A stretch of DNA of 64,000 nucleotides from Leeuwenhoekiella marinoflava DSM 3653 (GCF_900129005.1 NZ_FQUN01000009.1:62001-126000); one strand, 5' to 3'. Shown: positions 16,494-25,583, counted from the stretch's first letter. Notes: a model not told the origin generated them from the sequence alone. Made by a program: numbers and translations.

Positions 16494-17558
16494 TTAGTTG
16501 AAGTAGAAACCGTTGGGACCTATGCCTACAGTAATATTCTTCAATAGACTTCCATCTAGAGAGTAGATTTCAACAAAACTATCTGAATCAAAAGTCCCTT
16601 GAGCAATAAATATGCGATCATCTTCAACATCAAATCCGTAAGCAGAATTACCGCTAAAAGTAAGTAAAGCTTGTGATGGCTCCTCACTTGTGCTTAAAGC
16701 TATTTTATATACAGAAGTACCAATCATATAATAAATTGTATCATCTTCTATTGTTAAGTTCTTTGCAACACTGGTTGCTTGTGAAAAAACAATCTGATTA
16801 GATTTATTTCCCGTAGCAAGATCTATTTTTTCTAAATAAGCTACTTTCTCCAGAGGATCTGTACTTTCAACGTCCTTTCTCGTTAAAGCATAAATAAAAC
16901 CATCTTCAATATCAAATGAGTTAAGAGATCCTTCAGTTGTGAACGTAGTTGTAATAGTATTTGAAGTTGGATCTAAAACATTTATACTATTACCATCATT
17001 AAAGGCACTTCCTTGAATGTAAAGCAGACCATCTTCCTCCTCTAACTTATCAATTTTATTACCTATTATTAACGTATTTTCTACTTTTAGGGTTTCTAAA
17101 TCTATCACAGCAACATAATCATCTGCTCCTGTAGAAAAATCTCCCTGATTGGTCACATAAGCTTTTCCATTTACAACCTCACCATATCTTGGAATTGAAA
17201 GTTCTGAATCAATCACTCCTATATATTCAAAAGTATAGCGATCTACAACAGTTATATAATTTGATCCATTAGAAATTACATAAGCATTGTCTTCGTCAAA
17301 AAATATTGATTGGACAAACTGCCCCAAATCACTTTTAGAAGGATTAACTGTTGAATACACATCAATATCCGACGTTTGTAAGTCGTCACTTATAAAAGAA
17401 ACTGTTCCTCTTCCGTCAAACATTCCTTCATTAGTAACAAAAAAACCATCGGTGTAATCACCTTCAGGAAGTGGTTCTAGATTGTCATCGTCGTTAGAAC
17501 ATGAGTTTAAAATAAATACGCCTAAAAGCGCTAATAGACTAAGTTTATTAATTTTCAT
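16494..17558 (-). CDS. btuG: Surface beta-propeller lipoprotein, BtuG-like (DUF5074/YncE type)
   Basis: A 354-residue lipoprotein (MKINKLSLLALLGVFILNSC, lipid Cys20, then Ser-Asn-Asp-Asp-Asp, an acidic stretch typical of surface export in Bacteroidota). The rest is a run of blade-like repeats such as VDRYTFEYIGVI, VIDLETLKVENTLIIG and NVLDPTSNTITTTF, as in YncE/DUF5074 propellers. It lies 10 bases downstream of a BtuB-type receptor in a cobalamin-riboswitch operon. That matches BtuG of Bacteroides, a surface propeller that captures B12 and hands it to BtuB. The BtuG assignment is an inference from fold and context. Confidence 0.75.
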   Translation of the reverse strand: MKINKLSLLALLGVFILNSCSNDDDNLEPLPEGDYTDGFFVTNEGMFDGRGTVSFISDDLQTSDIDVYSTVNPSKSDLGQFVQSIFFDEDNAYVISNGSNYITVVDRYTFEYIGVIDSELSIPRYGEVVNGKAYVTNQGDFSTGADDYVAVIDLETLKVENTLIIGNKIDKLEEEDGLLYIQGSAFNDGNSINVLDPTSNTITTTFTTEGSLNSFDIEDGFIYALTRKDVESTDPLEKVAYLEKIDLATGNKSNQIVFSQATSVAKNLTIEDDTIYYMIGTSVYKIALSTSEEPSQALLTFSGNSAYGFDVEDDRIFIAQGTFDSDSFVEIYSLDGSLLKNITVGIGPNGFYFN

Positions 17559-17568
17559 TTTTGATTAT

Positions 17569-19407
17569 TTATAGTTTAAAATTTAAATACATGGTATAGT
17601 TGCGACCGGGCATCCAGCGGTTTTCAACACTTTGGTATTCGGCGTCCAAAAAGTTATTGATTCGCCCACCCAGTTCAAATTGTTCTGATTTACCTAGGCG
17701 ATATCCCAGACTAAAATTACCCACAGTATAGGCATCCAGATTATAACGGCTGTTGTTATCACTGCGCGTAAATACCGCTCCTACATATAAAAATTGAAGG
17801 TTAGTATGCAGTCGCTTATAATTATAATTCAAACCAGCAGTTGCTTTGTGAAATGGGACATAAATGAGTTGATAACCCGTCTCTTCATTCTCTGAAATCG
17901 TATACGCATAGGTCGCATTTAAAGAAAATCGGTGTTTATTTTTAAAAGTCTTAGACCAGTTTAAACCCGATTCTAAACCATAAATTTGCACTTCATCTTC
18001 ATTAACCGGTCGCCAAACTCCATCGCTTCCGGGCAACCATCTGATCATATCTGTAACCGAATTGTAATATGCTGTGATAGTTAAACGCAACGAATTGTAA
18101 TTAAACACAGCACTTAACTGGCCTTGTAAAGATTTCTCCGGAAGTAAATCGGGATTTCCGGCAGATGACCAGTACAGATCGTTGTAGGTGGGAATTCTAA
18201 AGTTTCGGGAAGCATTAACATTTAAACTGAAAAACTCGCTAAAGTCTTTTGTTGCTCCTACAGAAAACAAAAACGGACTTTCATAATTGGCTGTAGCTTC
18301 TTTTCTAAACCCCAATTCGTATTTAAAGTCTGAACCCAACTGATGTTTCATTAAAAGAGCAGCTGCAAAAATATTCCGGTCGTTTTCTCCCAAACTGGAA
18401 CCTTCGCCAGTCGTGTTGGTATTAGTCAAAACGGTATTCAGTGTTACATTATCTGCAACTGAATAACTCAAATCATATTTTGCGATAAATGTTTTAGCCC
18501 TTCCAAAGGTGAACGAATCATAATTAAGATTTCCGAAGTACTTATAATATTCATCAAGATAAGCCACACGGGTAATCGAAGTAAAATCTCCAAATCGACT
18601 TTCCCACTCCAGCAGATTCTTACTGTTTAAGTCTTGATATTTAGTGGCTGTTTCTGAAGCTCTTATTAATGAAAAATGGCGCTCCCCGTCAAAGAGTTCG
18701 CTAAAAATTCTGATGGAATTCTTGTTATTAATCTTAAATCCCAGACCTACATTTAAAGCCGTATTCTCAAATTGACCATTTAAATTCTCACCTCCATTTG
18801 GATACTCATAATCATTGTTACTGCTGTTTCGGGACAATGCCAGATTTAAACTCCATTGGTCTGTACCCAATTTAAAATGGTATCGAGCATCACGAGTATT
18901 ATAGCTACCATATTGAAGAAAGAGATTATGTTCCTGTAATTTTTCAAAGCTTAACGTCGTATTTAAATGCACGCTACCGCCTATTGCACCCGTACCATAA
19001 ACCACACTTCCGCCACCGCCACGCACGGATATTTCACTATAAGCACCGGTGTTTATCGTATTAAAATCTAACTGACCGTTAAACTGAGAATTGATATTGA
19101 TCCCATTCCACAACACAGCGGTTTGCGATGCAGTTGTTCCCCTAAATGATGGTGATGAGACCATCCCCAAGCCATTTTCTTTAAAATATATGGGCGTATT
19201 AAAATTGAGTGTATTGGTCAATAAAGCTCTGTTTTGGCGCAAAATCGAATCAGAAAGCGTCAAGACATCGCGACCGGTAGAATATTCTTTTAATTTAGAA
19301 TCTGTTAAATACACAGAATCCAGAGGCGTGACTGTACGCTCTTGCGAATAAAGAAACCCTGCACACAACAGAATCCCTACAAAAATGCAGTTAAATCTAA
19401 AGTTCAT
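17569..19407 (-). CDS. btuB: TonB-dependent vitamin B12 receptor, BtuB-like
   Basis: A 612-residue outer-membrane receptor. It has a signal peptide (about 1-21), a plug domain (SSPSFRGTTASQTAVLWNG and RGGGGSVVYGTGAIGGSVHL at about 60-130) and a 22-strand barrel. The barrel ends in the aromatic-terminated strand NYTMYLNFKL. The size fits BtuB, about 600 residues, and is shorter than siderophore or SusC receptors. A cobalamin riboswitch occupies its leader, which identifies the substrate class strongly. It is co-transcribed with the BtuG-like lipoprotein and is divergent from the ABC transporter genes. Confidence 0.9.
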   Translation of the reverse strand: MNFRFNCIFVGILLCAGFLYSQERTVTPLDSVYLTDSKLKEYSTGRDVLTLSDSILRQNRALLTNTLNFNTPIYFKENGLGMVSSPSFRGTTASQTAVLWNGININSQFNGQLDFNTINTGAYSEISVRGGGGSVVYGTGAIGGSVHLNTTLSFEKLQEHNLFLQYGSYNTRDARYHFKLGTDQWSLNLALSRNSSNNDYEYPNGGENLNGQFENTALNVGLGFKINNKNSIRIFSELFDGERHFSLIRASETATKYQDLNSKNLLEWESRFGDFTSITRVAYLDEYYKYFGNLNYDSFTFGRAKTFIAKYDLSYSVADNVTLNTVLTNTNTTGEGSSLGENDRNIFAAALLMKHQLGSDFKYELGFRKEATANYESPFLFSVGATKDFSEFFSLNVNASRNFRIPTYNDLYWSSAGNPDLLPEKSLQGQLSAVFNYNSLRLTITAYYNSVTDMIRWLPGSDGVWRPVNEDEVQIYGLESGLNWSKTFKNKHRFSLNATYAYTISENEETGYQLIYVPFHKATAGLNYNYKRLHTNLQFLYVGAVFTRSDNNSRYNLDAYTVGNFSLGYRLGKSEQFELGGRINNFLDAEYQSVENRWMPGRNYTMYLNFKL

Positions 19408-19454
19408 AAGCCCTTTGACCTTTACCCCGAAAGTCTTCAGTTTATAGTTACTTC

Positions 19455-19612
19455 TGGCAGGTCTCCTGGCTCGCGTATAAAAATCAACCTTCCCATCGTA
19501 ATGACAGTGGTGTAAGAGCGATTTTCACCGTTCGGTTAACCGAACAAAGCTTACAGTTGCGGGAACAGCTCAGGAATATTAAAAAAAATAAGCACCTGAT
19601 TCCCTTTTAAGG
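19455..19612 (-). promoter_or_regulatory. Cobalamin (AdoCbl-type) riboswitch
   Basis: The minus strand contains the B12-box GCCAGGAGACCTGCC (19470-19456), the conserved core CACCACTGTCA (19513-19503), the GGGAA...GCAACTGTAAGC region near 19548-19565, and the 5' arm GGGAATCAGGTGC (19605-19593). This order matches the cobalamin riboswitch family. About 50 bases separate it from the btuB ATG, with a purine-rich stretch (AAGGTCAAAGGG) near the start that may be masked when B12 is bound. Confidence 0.92.
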
Positions 19613-19638
19613 TATTTTCTTTAGTAGAAAATAACCAC

Positions 19639-19646
19639 CAAAATTA
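19639..19646 (-). promoter_or_regulatory. -7 box of the btuB-btuG promoter
   Basis: Minus strand TAATTTTG fits TAnnTTTG. A TTTG lies 15 bases upstream, closer than the usual 19. The transcript would begin just before the riboswitch. Confidence 0.45.
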
Positions 19647-19699
19647 AAGCGCTAAGTTAATCAAATCACTTAGTCTACCTTACTTTTTTTAATTAATCT

Positions 19700-19707
19700 T
19701 ACTTTTG
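19700..19707 (+). promoter_or_regulatory. -7 box of the btuFCD promoter
   Basis: TACTTTTG fits TAnnTTTG and lies 38 bases upstream of the TTG start of the binding-protein gene. There is no riboswitch between it and the gene. Confidence 0.45.
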
Positions 19708-19744
19708 AATTTTAATTGCTGCCTAAACCCTAAATCAAACGATT

Positions 19745-20890
19745 TTGATAAAAAACCTTTTTACTACTGTATTTCTCATCTCTTTTTTAGTCTTTAATTC
19801 GTGTAAAAATGAATCAAAAACTGAAGCTTTAGACACTGAACAAACGAGCAAATCACAAGTCGAATTTGCTACAGGATTTGACATTATAGGCTATGACGCG
19901 TATAAAATATTGAGTGTCTCTCAAGCCTGGCCGGGAAGTACAAAAACCTTCAGGTATGCATTACTCAAAGAAGGGCAAAACTTACCAGATAGCATTGAAG
20001 CAGACGCTACAATAACAATCCCCATTACTTCAATCGTAGTTACTTCAACAACACATATTCCTGCCTTAGAACTGCTTGGTGTTGAGAAAACTTTAAAAGG
20101 TTTCCCTAATCTTGATTACATTTCTTCGCCCAAAACAAGAGCGCTCATCAATGCCGAAAAGATTGAAGAATTAGGGCAAAATGAGTCTATAAACACCGAA
20201 CGTACAATAGACTTGAATCCTGATGTTGTAGTTAGCTTTGGCGTTGAAGGTGAAAACAAAAGCTTAAACTCGTTGCAACGTGCAAATATTCCAATATTGT
20301 ATAACGGTGATTGGACGGAAACTTCTCCTCTTGGTCAAGCAGAATGGATTAAGTTTTTTGCTGCACTTTATGATAAAGAAAAACTAGCTGATTCTATTTT
20401 TAACGCTATAAAAGACAACTATAATTCCTTAAAAAAAGAAGCGCTTAAAGCGGAGGAAAAACCTACAGTTTTAAGTGGTGCTATGTTTAAAGATGTTTGG
20501 TATTTACCTAAAGGGGAAAGCTGGGCCGCACAACTGGTAGCTGATGCAAATGCTGAGTATTTGTACAAAGACACTAAAGGAACCGGAAGCCTTTCTTTAA
20601 GTATTGAAAGTGTTCTGGATAAGGCACAAAATGCCGAATTTTGGATTGCTCCAAACGCGTTTGAAAGCTACCAATCTTTAGAAGAAACAAATGATGCGTA
20701 TACACAGTTTGCTGCTTTTAAAAATAGAGCTATTTACAGCTTTGCTGCTGCAAAAGGAGAAACCGGCGGAATGCTCTATTATGAGTTAGCACCTTCTCGA
20801 CCAGACTGGGTTTTGGAAGATTTGGTAACTATTTTTCACCCGAAGCTTAACAGCGACAAAGCCCCTCACTTTTTCACACCACTTGAATAA
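19745..20890 (+). CDS. btuF: Cobalamin/iron-chelate ABC transporter substrate-binding lipoprotein
   Basis: A 381-residue lipoprotein. TTG at 19745 opens the signal sequence IKNLFTTVFLISFLVFNSC with lipid Cys20, and no ATG is available nearby. The mature protein is a helical-backbone (cluster A) binding protein: ITSIVVTSTTHIPALELLG, NPDVVVSFG and the C-terminal ELAPSRPDWVLEDLVTIFHP. It lies opposite a B12 riboswitch operon and overlaps btuC by eight bases, so B12 is the probable ligand. Siderophore-type chelates are the alternative. Confidence 0.85.
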   Translation: MIKNLFTTVFLISFLVFNSCKNESKTEALDTEQTSKSQVEFATGFDIIGYDAYKILSVSQAWPGSTKTFRYALLKEGQNLPDSIEADATITIPITSIVVTSTTHIPALELLGVEKTLKGFPNLDYISSPKTRALINAEKIEELGQNESINTERTIDLNPDVVVSFGVEGENKSLNSLQRANIPILYNGDWTETSPLGQAEWIKFFAALYDKEKLADSIFNAIKDNYNSLKKEALKAEEKPTVLSGAMFKDVWYLPKGESWAAQLVADANAEYLYKDTKGTGSLSLSIESVLDKAQNAEFWIAPNAFESYQSLEETNDAYTQFAAFKNRAIYSFAAAKGETGGMLYYELAPSRPDWVLEDLVTIFHPKLNSDKAPHFFTPLE

Positions 20891-21911
20891 CACCGGCAAA
20901 CATAGCATTCAATTTGTAATTCTGGGAACACTATTGATTCTACTGTTCTTAGTCAATATTGCTTTGGGTTCTGTGTTGATTCCAATAAAGGCTATTATTC
21001 AAATTATTCTTGGAGACGATACTGTAAAAAAAGCATGGGAATACATCATTCTCGATTATCGAATTCCAAAAGCTTTAGCGGCTATTATGACCGGTAGCGG
21101 TCTGGCTGTTGCCGGTTTAATGATGCAAACATTGTTCAAAAATCCGCTGGCGGGACCCTTTGTTTTAGGCATTAGCAGTGGTGCTAGTTTGGGTGTTGCT
21201 TTTTTTATTCTAGGCGGAAGCGCTCTGGGCTTATCAGCTTTTGTAGCACCTAACGGTTGGGGAACGATTCTTGCTGCCAGTTTAGGAAGTTTTGCAGTTC
21301 TCAGTATTGTTTTATTAGTAGCCTCCCGAGTACGCGATGCGATGGCCTTATTGATTATCGGTTTAATGTTTGGCAGTCTTACTGCTGCAGTGGTAAGCAT
21401 ACTCGCCTATTTTAGTCCGGCTGAAGAATTACAACGGTATATGTTTTGGTCTTTCGGAAGTTTGGGAGACATCTCTTGGGAGGCTTTAGGAATTCTTTCG
21501 CTTTGCTACTTTATAGGAATAATTTTAGCTTTTTCAGTCACAAAAAGTCTCAACAGTTTATTGCTAGGAGATCACTATGCACAAACGCTTGGTGTTTCGT
21601 TGCAAAAAAGCAGGTTTATCATTTTGATTGCTACCAGTATTCTCGCAGGAAGTCTCACGGCTTTTGTGGGTCCCATAGCTTTTGTGGGACTTGCGGTTCC
21701 GCATTTAATTAGACAATGGTTTACAGCTTCTAATCACTGGACGTTGATGCCGGCTTGTGTTTTGGGAGGCGCTGTATTGATGCTTTTTTGCGATACCCTG
21801 GCACAAATGCCTTTATTTCAATTTACACTACCTATTAACGCAATTACTTCTATTATAGGAGCGCCAATTGTGATCTGGCTTTTAATTAGGAAGAAAAAAC
21901 TCTTATTTTAA
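20883..21911 (+). CDS. btuC: FecCD/BtuC-type ABC transporter permease
   Basis: A 342-residue inner-membrane permease with about ten hydrophobic helices and the FecCD hallmark segments. These are RIPKALAAIMTGSGLAVAGLMMQ, NPLAGPFVLGISSGASLG and the coupling-helix region VGPIAFVGLAVPHLIRQ. The start is TTG at 20883, overlapping the btuF stop by eight bases; the next in-frame ATG would delete the first helix. It forms the channel of the BtuFCD importer. The cobalamin specificity comes from the locus, not from the permease sequence. Confidence 0.9.
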   Translation: MNNTGKHSIQFVILGTLLILLFLVNIALGSVLIPIKAIIQIILGDDTVKKAWEYIILDYRIPKALAAIMTGSGLAVAGLMMQTLFKNPLAGPFVLGISSGASLGVAFFILGGSALGLSAFVAPNGWGTILAASLGSFAVLSIVLLVASRVRDAMALLIIGLMFGSLTAAVVSILAYFSPAEELQRYMFWSFGSLGDISWEALGILSLCYFIGIILAFSVTKSLNSLLLGDHYAQTLGVSLQKSRFIILIATSILAGSLTAFVGPIAFVGLAVPHLIRQWFTASNHWTLMPACVLGGAVLMLFCDTLAQMPLFQFTLPINAITSIIGAPIVIWLLIRKKKLLF

Positions 21912-21914
21912 GCA

Positions 21915-22703
21915 ATGTCAGATCTTCAAAATATATCGCTGAGCAGTTCACAACTTTCCGTTGGTTATAAAAACGGAAAAGAAAAAACGATCATTGTTGA
22001 AAATGTAAATCTTTCCCTTAAAAAAGGAACATTTACAACGATGGTGGGCATCAATGGCTCTGGTAAATCTACTCTATTGCGTACTTTAGCCGGACTTCAA
22101 AATCCTATGTTCGGAGAAGTTTTACTTCAAAATTTGCCTATCGAAACACTTGATCCTGAAAAAAAAGCCAAACAATTGAGCGTAGTCTTAACCGGACAAT
22201 ATATTTCAAAAAATCTGACTGTTCTAGAGTTAGTGGCACTAGGAAGACAACCCTACACCAATTGGTTAGGCAAACTTTCAGAAAAAGATAAAGTTCATAT
22301 TTTAAATGCTATTGCAGCAACAGAATTAGAAGCTTTCAAAAATACGGCGTGTCATGCACTGAGTGACGGGCAATTTCAGAGAGCGCTAATTGCTCGTGCA
22401 TTAGCTCAAAACACCGAAGTTATCCTGCTTGATGAACCTACAACACATTTGGATCTACACCACAAAGCTTCAATTTTTTCATTGCTGAAAACAATCGCTC
22501 ACGAGCAACAAAAAATCATCTTAAGCACGTCACACGATATCGAATTGGTTTTAGAAATCTCTGATGAAATGCTGGTGATTAACAACGGAAAAGCAACACA
22601 AGACACACCAAAAAACTTGATTGAATCTGGTGTTTTTGAACATTTATTTCCTGCTAATATCATTGGGTTCAACAAAGAAAACCAACGGTTTTTTATTCGG
22701 TAA
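21915..22703 (+). CDS. btuD: ABC transporter ATP-binding protein, FecE/BtuD type
   Basis: A 262-residue ATPase. Walker A GINGSGKST is at 45-53, the signature motif reads LSDGQ (149-153) in place of LSGGQ, Walker B LLDEPT is at 171-176, and the switch His is in STSHDIE. It follows btuC by three bases and completes the importer. The SDGQ variant occurs in the iron/B12 subfamily. The gene ends 41 bases before rmuC, which has its own promoter. Confidence 0.92.
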   Translation: MSDLQNISLSSSQLSVGYKNGKEKTIIVENVNLSLKKGTFTTMVGINGSGKSTLLRTLAGLQNPMFGEVLLQNLPIETLDPEKKAKQLSVVLTGQYISKNLTVLELVALGRQPYTNWLGKLSEKDKVHILNAIAATELEAFKNTACHALSDGQFQRALIARALAQNTEVILLDEPTTHLDLHHKASIFSLLKTIAHEQQKIILSTSHDIELVLEISDEMLVINNGKATQDTPKNLIESGVFEHLFPANIIGFNKENQRFFIR

Positions 22704-22720
22704 TACCAAAGCCTTATCCC

Positions 22721-22728
22721 TATCTTTG
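22721..22728 (+). promoter_or_regulatory. -7 box of the rmuC promoter
   Basis: TATCTTTG matches TAnnTTTG exactly, 17 bases before the rmuC ATG. No clear -33 element is seen. Confidence 0.5.
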
Positions 22729-22744
22729 AATAAATCGCAGTTGC

Positions 22745-24082
22745 ATGAATGAAAATTTAATCCTTATAAGTTGTGTTGTAGTATGCCTTGTTTTAGGTTT
22801 TTTCTTAGGACAACTGATTACCAGTCTTAAAAGAAAATCTGAAACTGCTCGCTTGCAAGAGCGTCTTCAACAGAAAGAGCAACAACTGGAAGATTTCAAT
22901 AAAGAAAAAATAGAATTGCTTAAAAAGCAAGATCAATTGCAGGATGATAAGGAATTTTTTCAAAATGAACTAACCAGCCGTAATGTTGCTTTTGAAAATT
23001 TAGAACATCGCGTTACAGAAAAGTCCGCTGAGTTGGAAAAGCTTCAGGAAAAATTCACCAAAGATTTTGAAATTATAGCCAGTAAAATTTTAGATGAGAA
23101 ATCTTCAAAATTCACCCTTCAGAATAAAGAAAATCTAGACACTATTTTAAAACCTTTACAAGACAAAATCAACAGTTTTGAGAAGAAGGTTGAAGACACT
23201 AATAAAGAAAGCTTAGGCCGACACGGGGAACTCAGACAGCAAATAAAAGGTCTGGCAGAACTCAATTTACAAATGAGTAAAAATGCAGATAATCTCACCA
23301 AAGCTTTAAAAGGTGATACCAAAATGCAAGGAAACTGGGGTGAATTAATCCTTACCCGAGTTCTTGAAAAATCTGGACTTGAGAAAGATCGAGAATACAC
23401 ATTACAAGACAGCCATACCGATGAAACCGGAAAACGCTTTCAGACTGATGTATTGATTCATCTTCCTGACGGAAAAAAAATGATTATAGATAGTAAAGTC
23501 TCACTTACAGCTTTTGAACGCTACGTTTCTGAAACCGAAGAAGATTTAAAAAACACATTTCTCAAGCAACATATCCTATCTGTAAAAAATCATATTAATA
23601 CCCTGAGCACAAAAAACTATCAGGCTCTTTTAGAAGAAAGTCCGGATACTGTTTTTATGTTTATTCCTATTGAACCTGCTTTTGCTATTGCCTCTGCAAA
23701 TGCACCACAACTTTATGAAGAGGCCTTCAGTAAAAATGTGATTATCGTAACGCCTTCTACCCTGCTTGCTGCGTTGAAACTGGTAGAAAATCTTTGGCAA
23801 AACGATCGTCAAAAGAAAAATGCTATAGAAATTGCAACTCAGGCCGGTAGACTTTACGACTCGTTTACGCTGTTAACAGACGAACTATTAAAAGTAGGTA
23901 TACAGTTGGGAACTGTGCAAAACACTTACGAACGTACGATGACTAAGCTAACCGGTAAAGGCAATCTGATCAACCGTGTAGAACGTTTAAAAAAGCTTGG
24001 GGCCAAAACCAGTAAAGATATTGATCAAAAATTATTGAATAGTGCTATAGAAGAAGATCATATTGATGCAGCTAATGACTAA
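22745..24082 (+). CDS. rmuC: RmuC-family DNA recombination protein
   Basis: A 445-residue protein: an N-terminal membrane helix (about 4-24), a long coiled coil to about residue 150 rich in Glu/Lys/Gln, and the RmuC nuclease-like core. The core includes QGNWGELILTRVLEKSGL, the DVLIHLPDGKKMIIDSKVSL block with PD-(D/E)xK-like acidic residues, and VFMFIPIEPAF. RmuC limits inversions at short inverted repeats in E. coli. It is a common core gene in flavobacteria and the last AT-rich gene before a stretch of different base composition. Confidence 0.93.
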   Translation: MNENLILISCVVVCLVLGFFLGQLITSLKRKSETARLQERLQQKEQQLEDFNKEKIELLKKQDQLQDDKEFFQNELTSRNVAFENLEHRVTEKSAELEKLQEKFTKDFEIIASKILDEKSSKFTLQNKENLDTILKPLQDKINSFEKKVEDTNKESLGRHGELRQQIKGLAELNLQMSKNADNLTKALKGDTKMQGNWGELILTRVLEKSGLEKDREYTLQDSHTDETGKRFQTDVLIHLPDGKKMIIDSKVSLTAFERYVSETEEDLKNTFLKQHILSVKNHINTLSTKNYQALLEESPDTVFMFIPIEPAFAIASANAPQLYEEAFSKNVIIVTPSTLLAALKLVENLWQNDRQKKNAIEIATQAGRLYDSFTLLTDELLKVGIQLGTVQNTYERTMTKLTGKGNLINRVERLKKLGAKTSKDIDQKLLNSAIEEDHIDAAND

Positions 24083-24106
24083 ATTTGGAACTAGAATATA
24101 TTTAAT

Positions 24107-24475
24107 ATGAAAAAACTCTTAGCCTTTGTCTTAACCGGAATTCTCACCTTTGCGGTGCTCTTCTATGCCTTTGTCTATTTTGTGCCTTACAGTGAGGGTA
24201 CACGAGCCGGTGAACTCATTAAATTCAGTAAAAAGGGGGTGCTGGTCAAAACCTGGGAAGGTCAGATCAGTCAGGGAATCAGCGGTGCGCAGATCTTTGA
24301 CTTTTCGGTGATGGGCAGCAAGCAGGACGTCATTGATAAGCTTAAAGAATATCAGGGCAGTTATGTAAAACTCACGTATGAAGAGCGCTATGCAACCTTT
24401 TTCTTTTGGGGTGACACCAAGTATTTTATCACCGACATCAGCAAAGAACAATCCCCGCATTTTAACCGCGAGTAA
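24107..24475 (+). CDS. Conserved single-pass exported protein of unknown function
   Basis: A 122-residue protein with an N-terminal membrane helix (MKKLLAFVLTGILTFAVLFY) and a small beta-rich domain. Notable segments are YSEGTRAGELIKFSKKGVLVKTWEG and LTYEERYATFFFWGDTKYFI. Homologues in flavobacteria are often labelled 6-phosphogluconate dehydrogenase, but no nucleotide-binding or dehydrogenase motif is present, so that name should not be used. The codons are clearly richer in G+C than in rmuC, 25 bases upstream. It may be an extracytoplasmic beta-barrel or OB-like domain. Confidence 0.72.
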   Translation: MKKLLAFVLTGILTFAVLFYAFVYFVPYSEGTRAGELIKFSKKGVLVKTWEGQISQGISGAQIFDFSVMGSKQDVIDKLKEYQGSYVKLTYEERYATFFFWGDTKYFITDISKEQSPHFNRE

Positions 24476-24541
24476 CGCGATACATTAACACTTCGCGGCT
24501 TTTGAATGCCGATTGTAATCTAATCTTTAAAACCAAAACCT

Positions 24542-25087
24542 TTGGATTCATTTAAAACCATTGAACAATCACAGGTAACCATCAGCGAACTGATGCTGCC
24601 TTCACACACCAATTTTAGCGGAAAAATACACGGCGGCTACATCCTCTCCCTGATGGACCAGATCGCCTTTGCCTGCGCTTCTAAACATTCTAGCAATTAC
24701 TGCGTGACGGCTTCGGTTGATACCGTAGATTTTTTAAGACCTATTGAGGTGGGCGAACTCGTAGAAATGAAAGCTTCAGTGAATTTCGTAGGCAGAACTT
24801 CTATGGTTGTGGGTATTCGGGTTGAATCTGAAGACATTCATAGTGGAATTATAAAACACTGTAACTCTAGTTATTTCACAATGGTGGCCAAAGATAAAAA
24901 CGGCGAATCGGTACCGGTGCCCGGTCTTATTTTGCAAAACGAAAAACAGATGCGCCGCTTTTTAAAAAGCCTCAACCGCCAGGAACTAAAGAAAAAACAC
25001 AGAAAGGAGTCCTCTGCCAAACACGAGATCAACAACGAAGATCTCGAAATTCTTAAAAACTCGCATAAGGTACAGTTGAAGTATTAA
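24542..25087 (+). CDS. Acyl-CoA thioesterase, YciA-like hotdog fold
   Basis: A 181-residue protein starting with TTG at 24542; the preferred frame begins DSFKTIEQSQVTISEL, as in related thioesterases, and an internal ATG at residue 18 would cut the first strand. The hotdog domain is clear: NFSGKIHGGYILSLMDQIAFACASKH with the catalytic Asp, then DTVDFLRPIEVGELVEMKASV. It hydrolyses acyl-CoA to free acid and CoA. A basic, Glu/Lys-rich C-terminal tail follows the domain. G+C is about 48% in a hand-counted 60-base line against 33% within rmuC. Confidence 0.88.
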   Translation: MDSFKTIEQSQVTISELMLPSHTNFSGKIHGGYILSLMDQIAFACASKHSSNYCVTASVDTVDFLRPIEVGELVEMKASVNFVGRTSMVVGIRVESEDIHSGIIKHCNSSYFTMVAKDKNGESVPVPGLILQNEKQMRRFLKSLNRQELKKKHRKESSAKHEINNEDLEILKNSHKVQLKY

Positions 25088-25313
25088 TCAAAAAAGGCTA
25101 ACTGCCTCCTTTTTAGTGTATTTACGGAATTTAGTAAAAGATTTGAAAAACCTGTTTTTATAGTTACGAGAATGCAACCTTAAGAAATTTTTAGCCACAA
25201 ATAAACTAAGACAACGTGGGACTCTTTGAAAACTCTTTGTCTTTGGAAAAAACAAAACCTACTCCAAACAACAAGAACTGGAACATGCAGTAATTGTACA
25301 TTTTCGTTATAAA

Positions 25314-25583
25314 ATGGATTCACTTGATCCATTACATGAGTTAGAAAGTGAATTGGAAAAGCAAATTAGAAGAGAAGGCGTTGGAGAATATGACGGGCAC
25401 GAAATAGCTATGGATTTAAGTGATGGTTTTCTTTATATGTACAGTGCAAATGCGGAAACCCTTTTTAAAGCTGTAAAACCGACCTTGGAAAAATCGAAAT
25501 TTATGAAAGGTGCGGTTGCCCGGTTAAGATTTGGTCCACCCGAAGAGGGTATTAAAGAAATTGAGGTTAAACTTCAAGAATAA
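25314..25583 (+). CDS. Small conserved hypothetical protein, possibly N-terminally altered
   Basis: An 89-residue acidic protein from the ATG at 25314: DPLHELESELEKQIRREGVG, EYDGHEIAMDLSDGFLYMYS and LRFGPPEEG. No signal peptide or membrane helix is seen. The same frame is open upstream to 25230 and reads ELEHAVIVHFRYK directly before the Met, which looks like a genuine first beta strand. The only start-like codon there is CTG at 25278. Either CTG is used, the original start has mutated, or the protein is shorter than its relatives. Function unknown. Confidence 0.6.
   Translation: MDSLDPLHELESELEKQIRREGVGEYDGHEIAMDLSDGFLYMYSANAETLFKAVKPTLEKSKFMKGAVARLRFGPPEEGIKEIEVKLQE

Noticed and set aside
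19455-19612. Riboswitch control of the plus-strand btuFCD genes
   Set aside because: All conserved riboswitch blocks are oriented on the minus strand toward btuB; none is found on the plus strand before 19745.
24107-24475. 6-phosphogluconate dehydrogenase
   Set aside because: A common label for relatives, but the 122-residue protein has no Rossmann or dehydrogenase motif.
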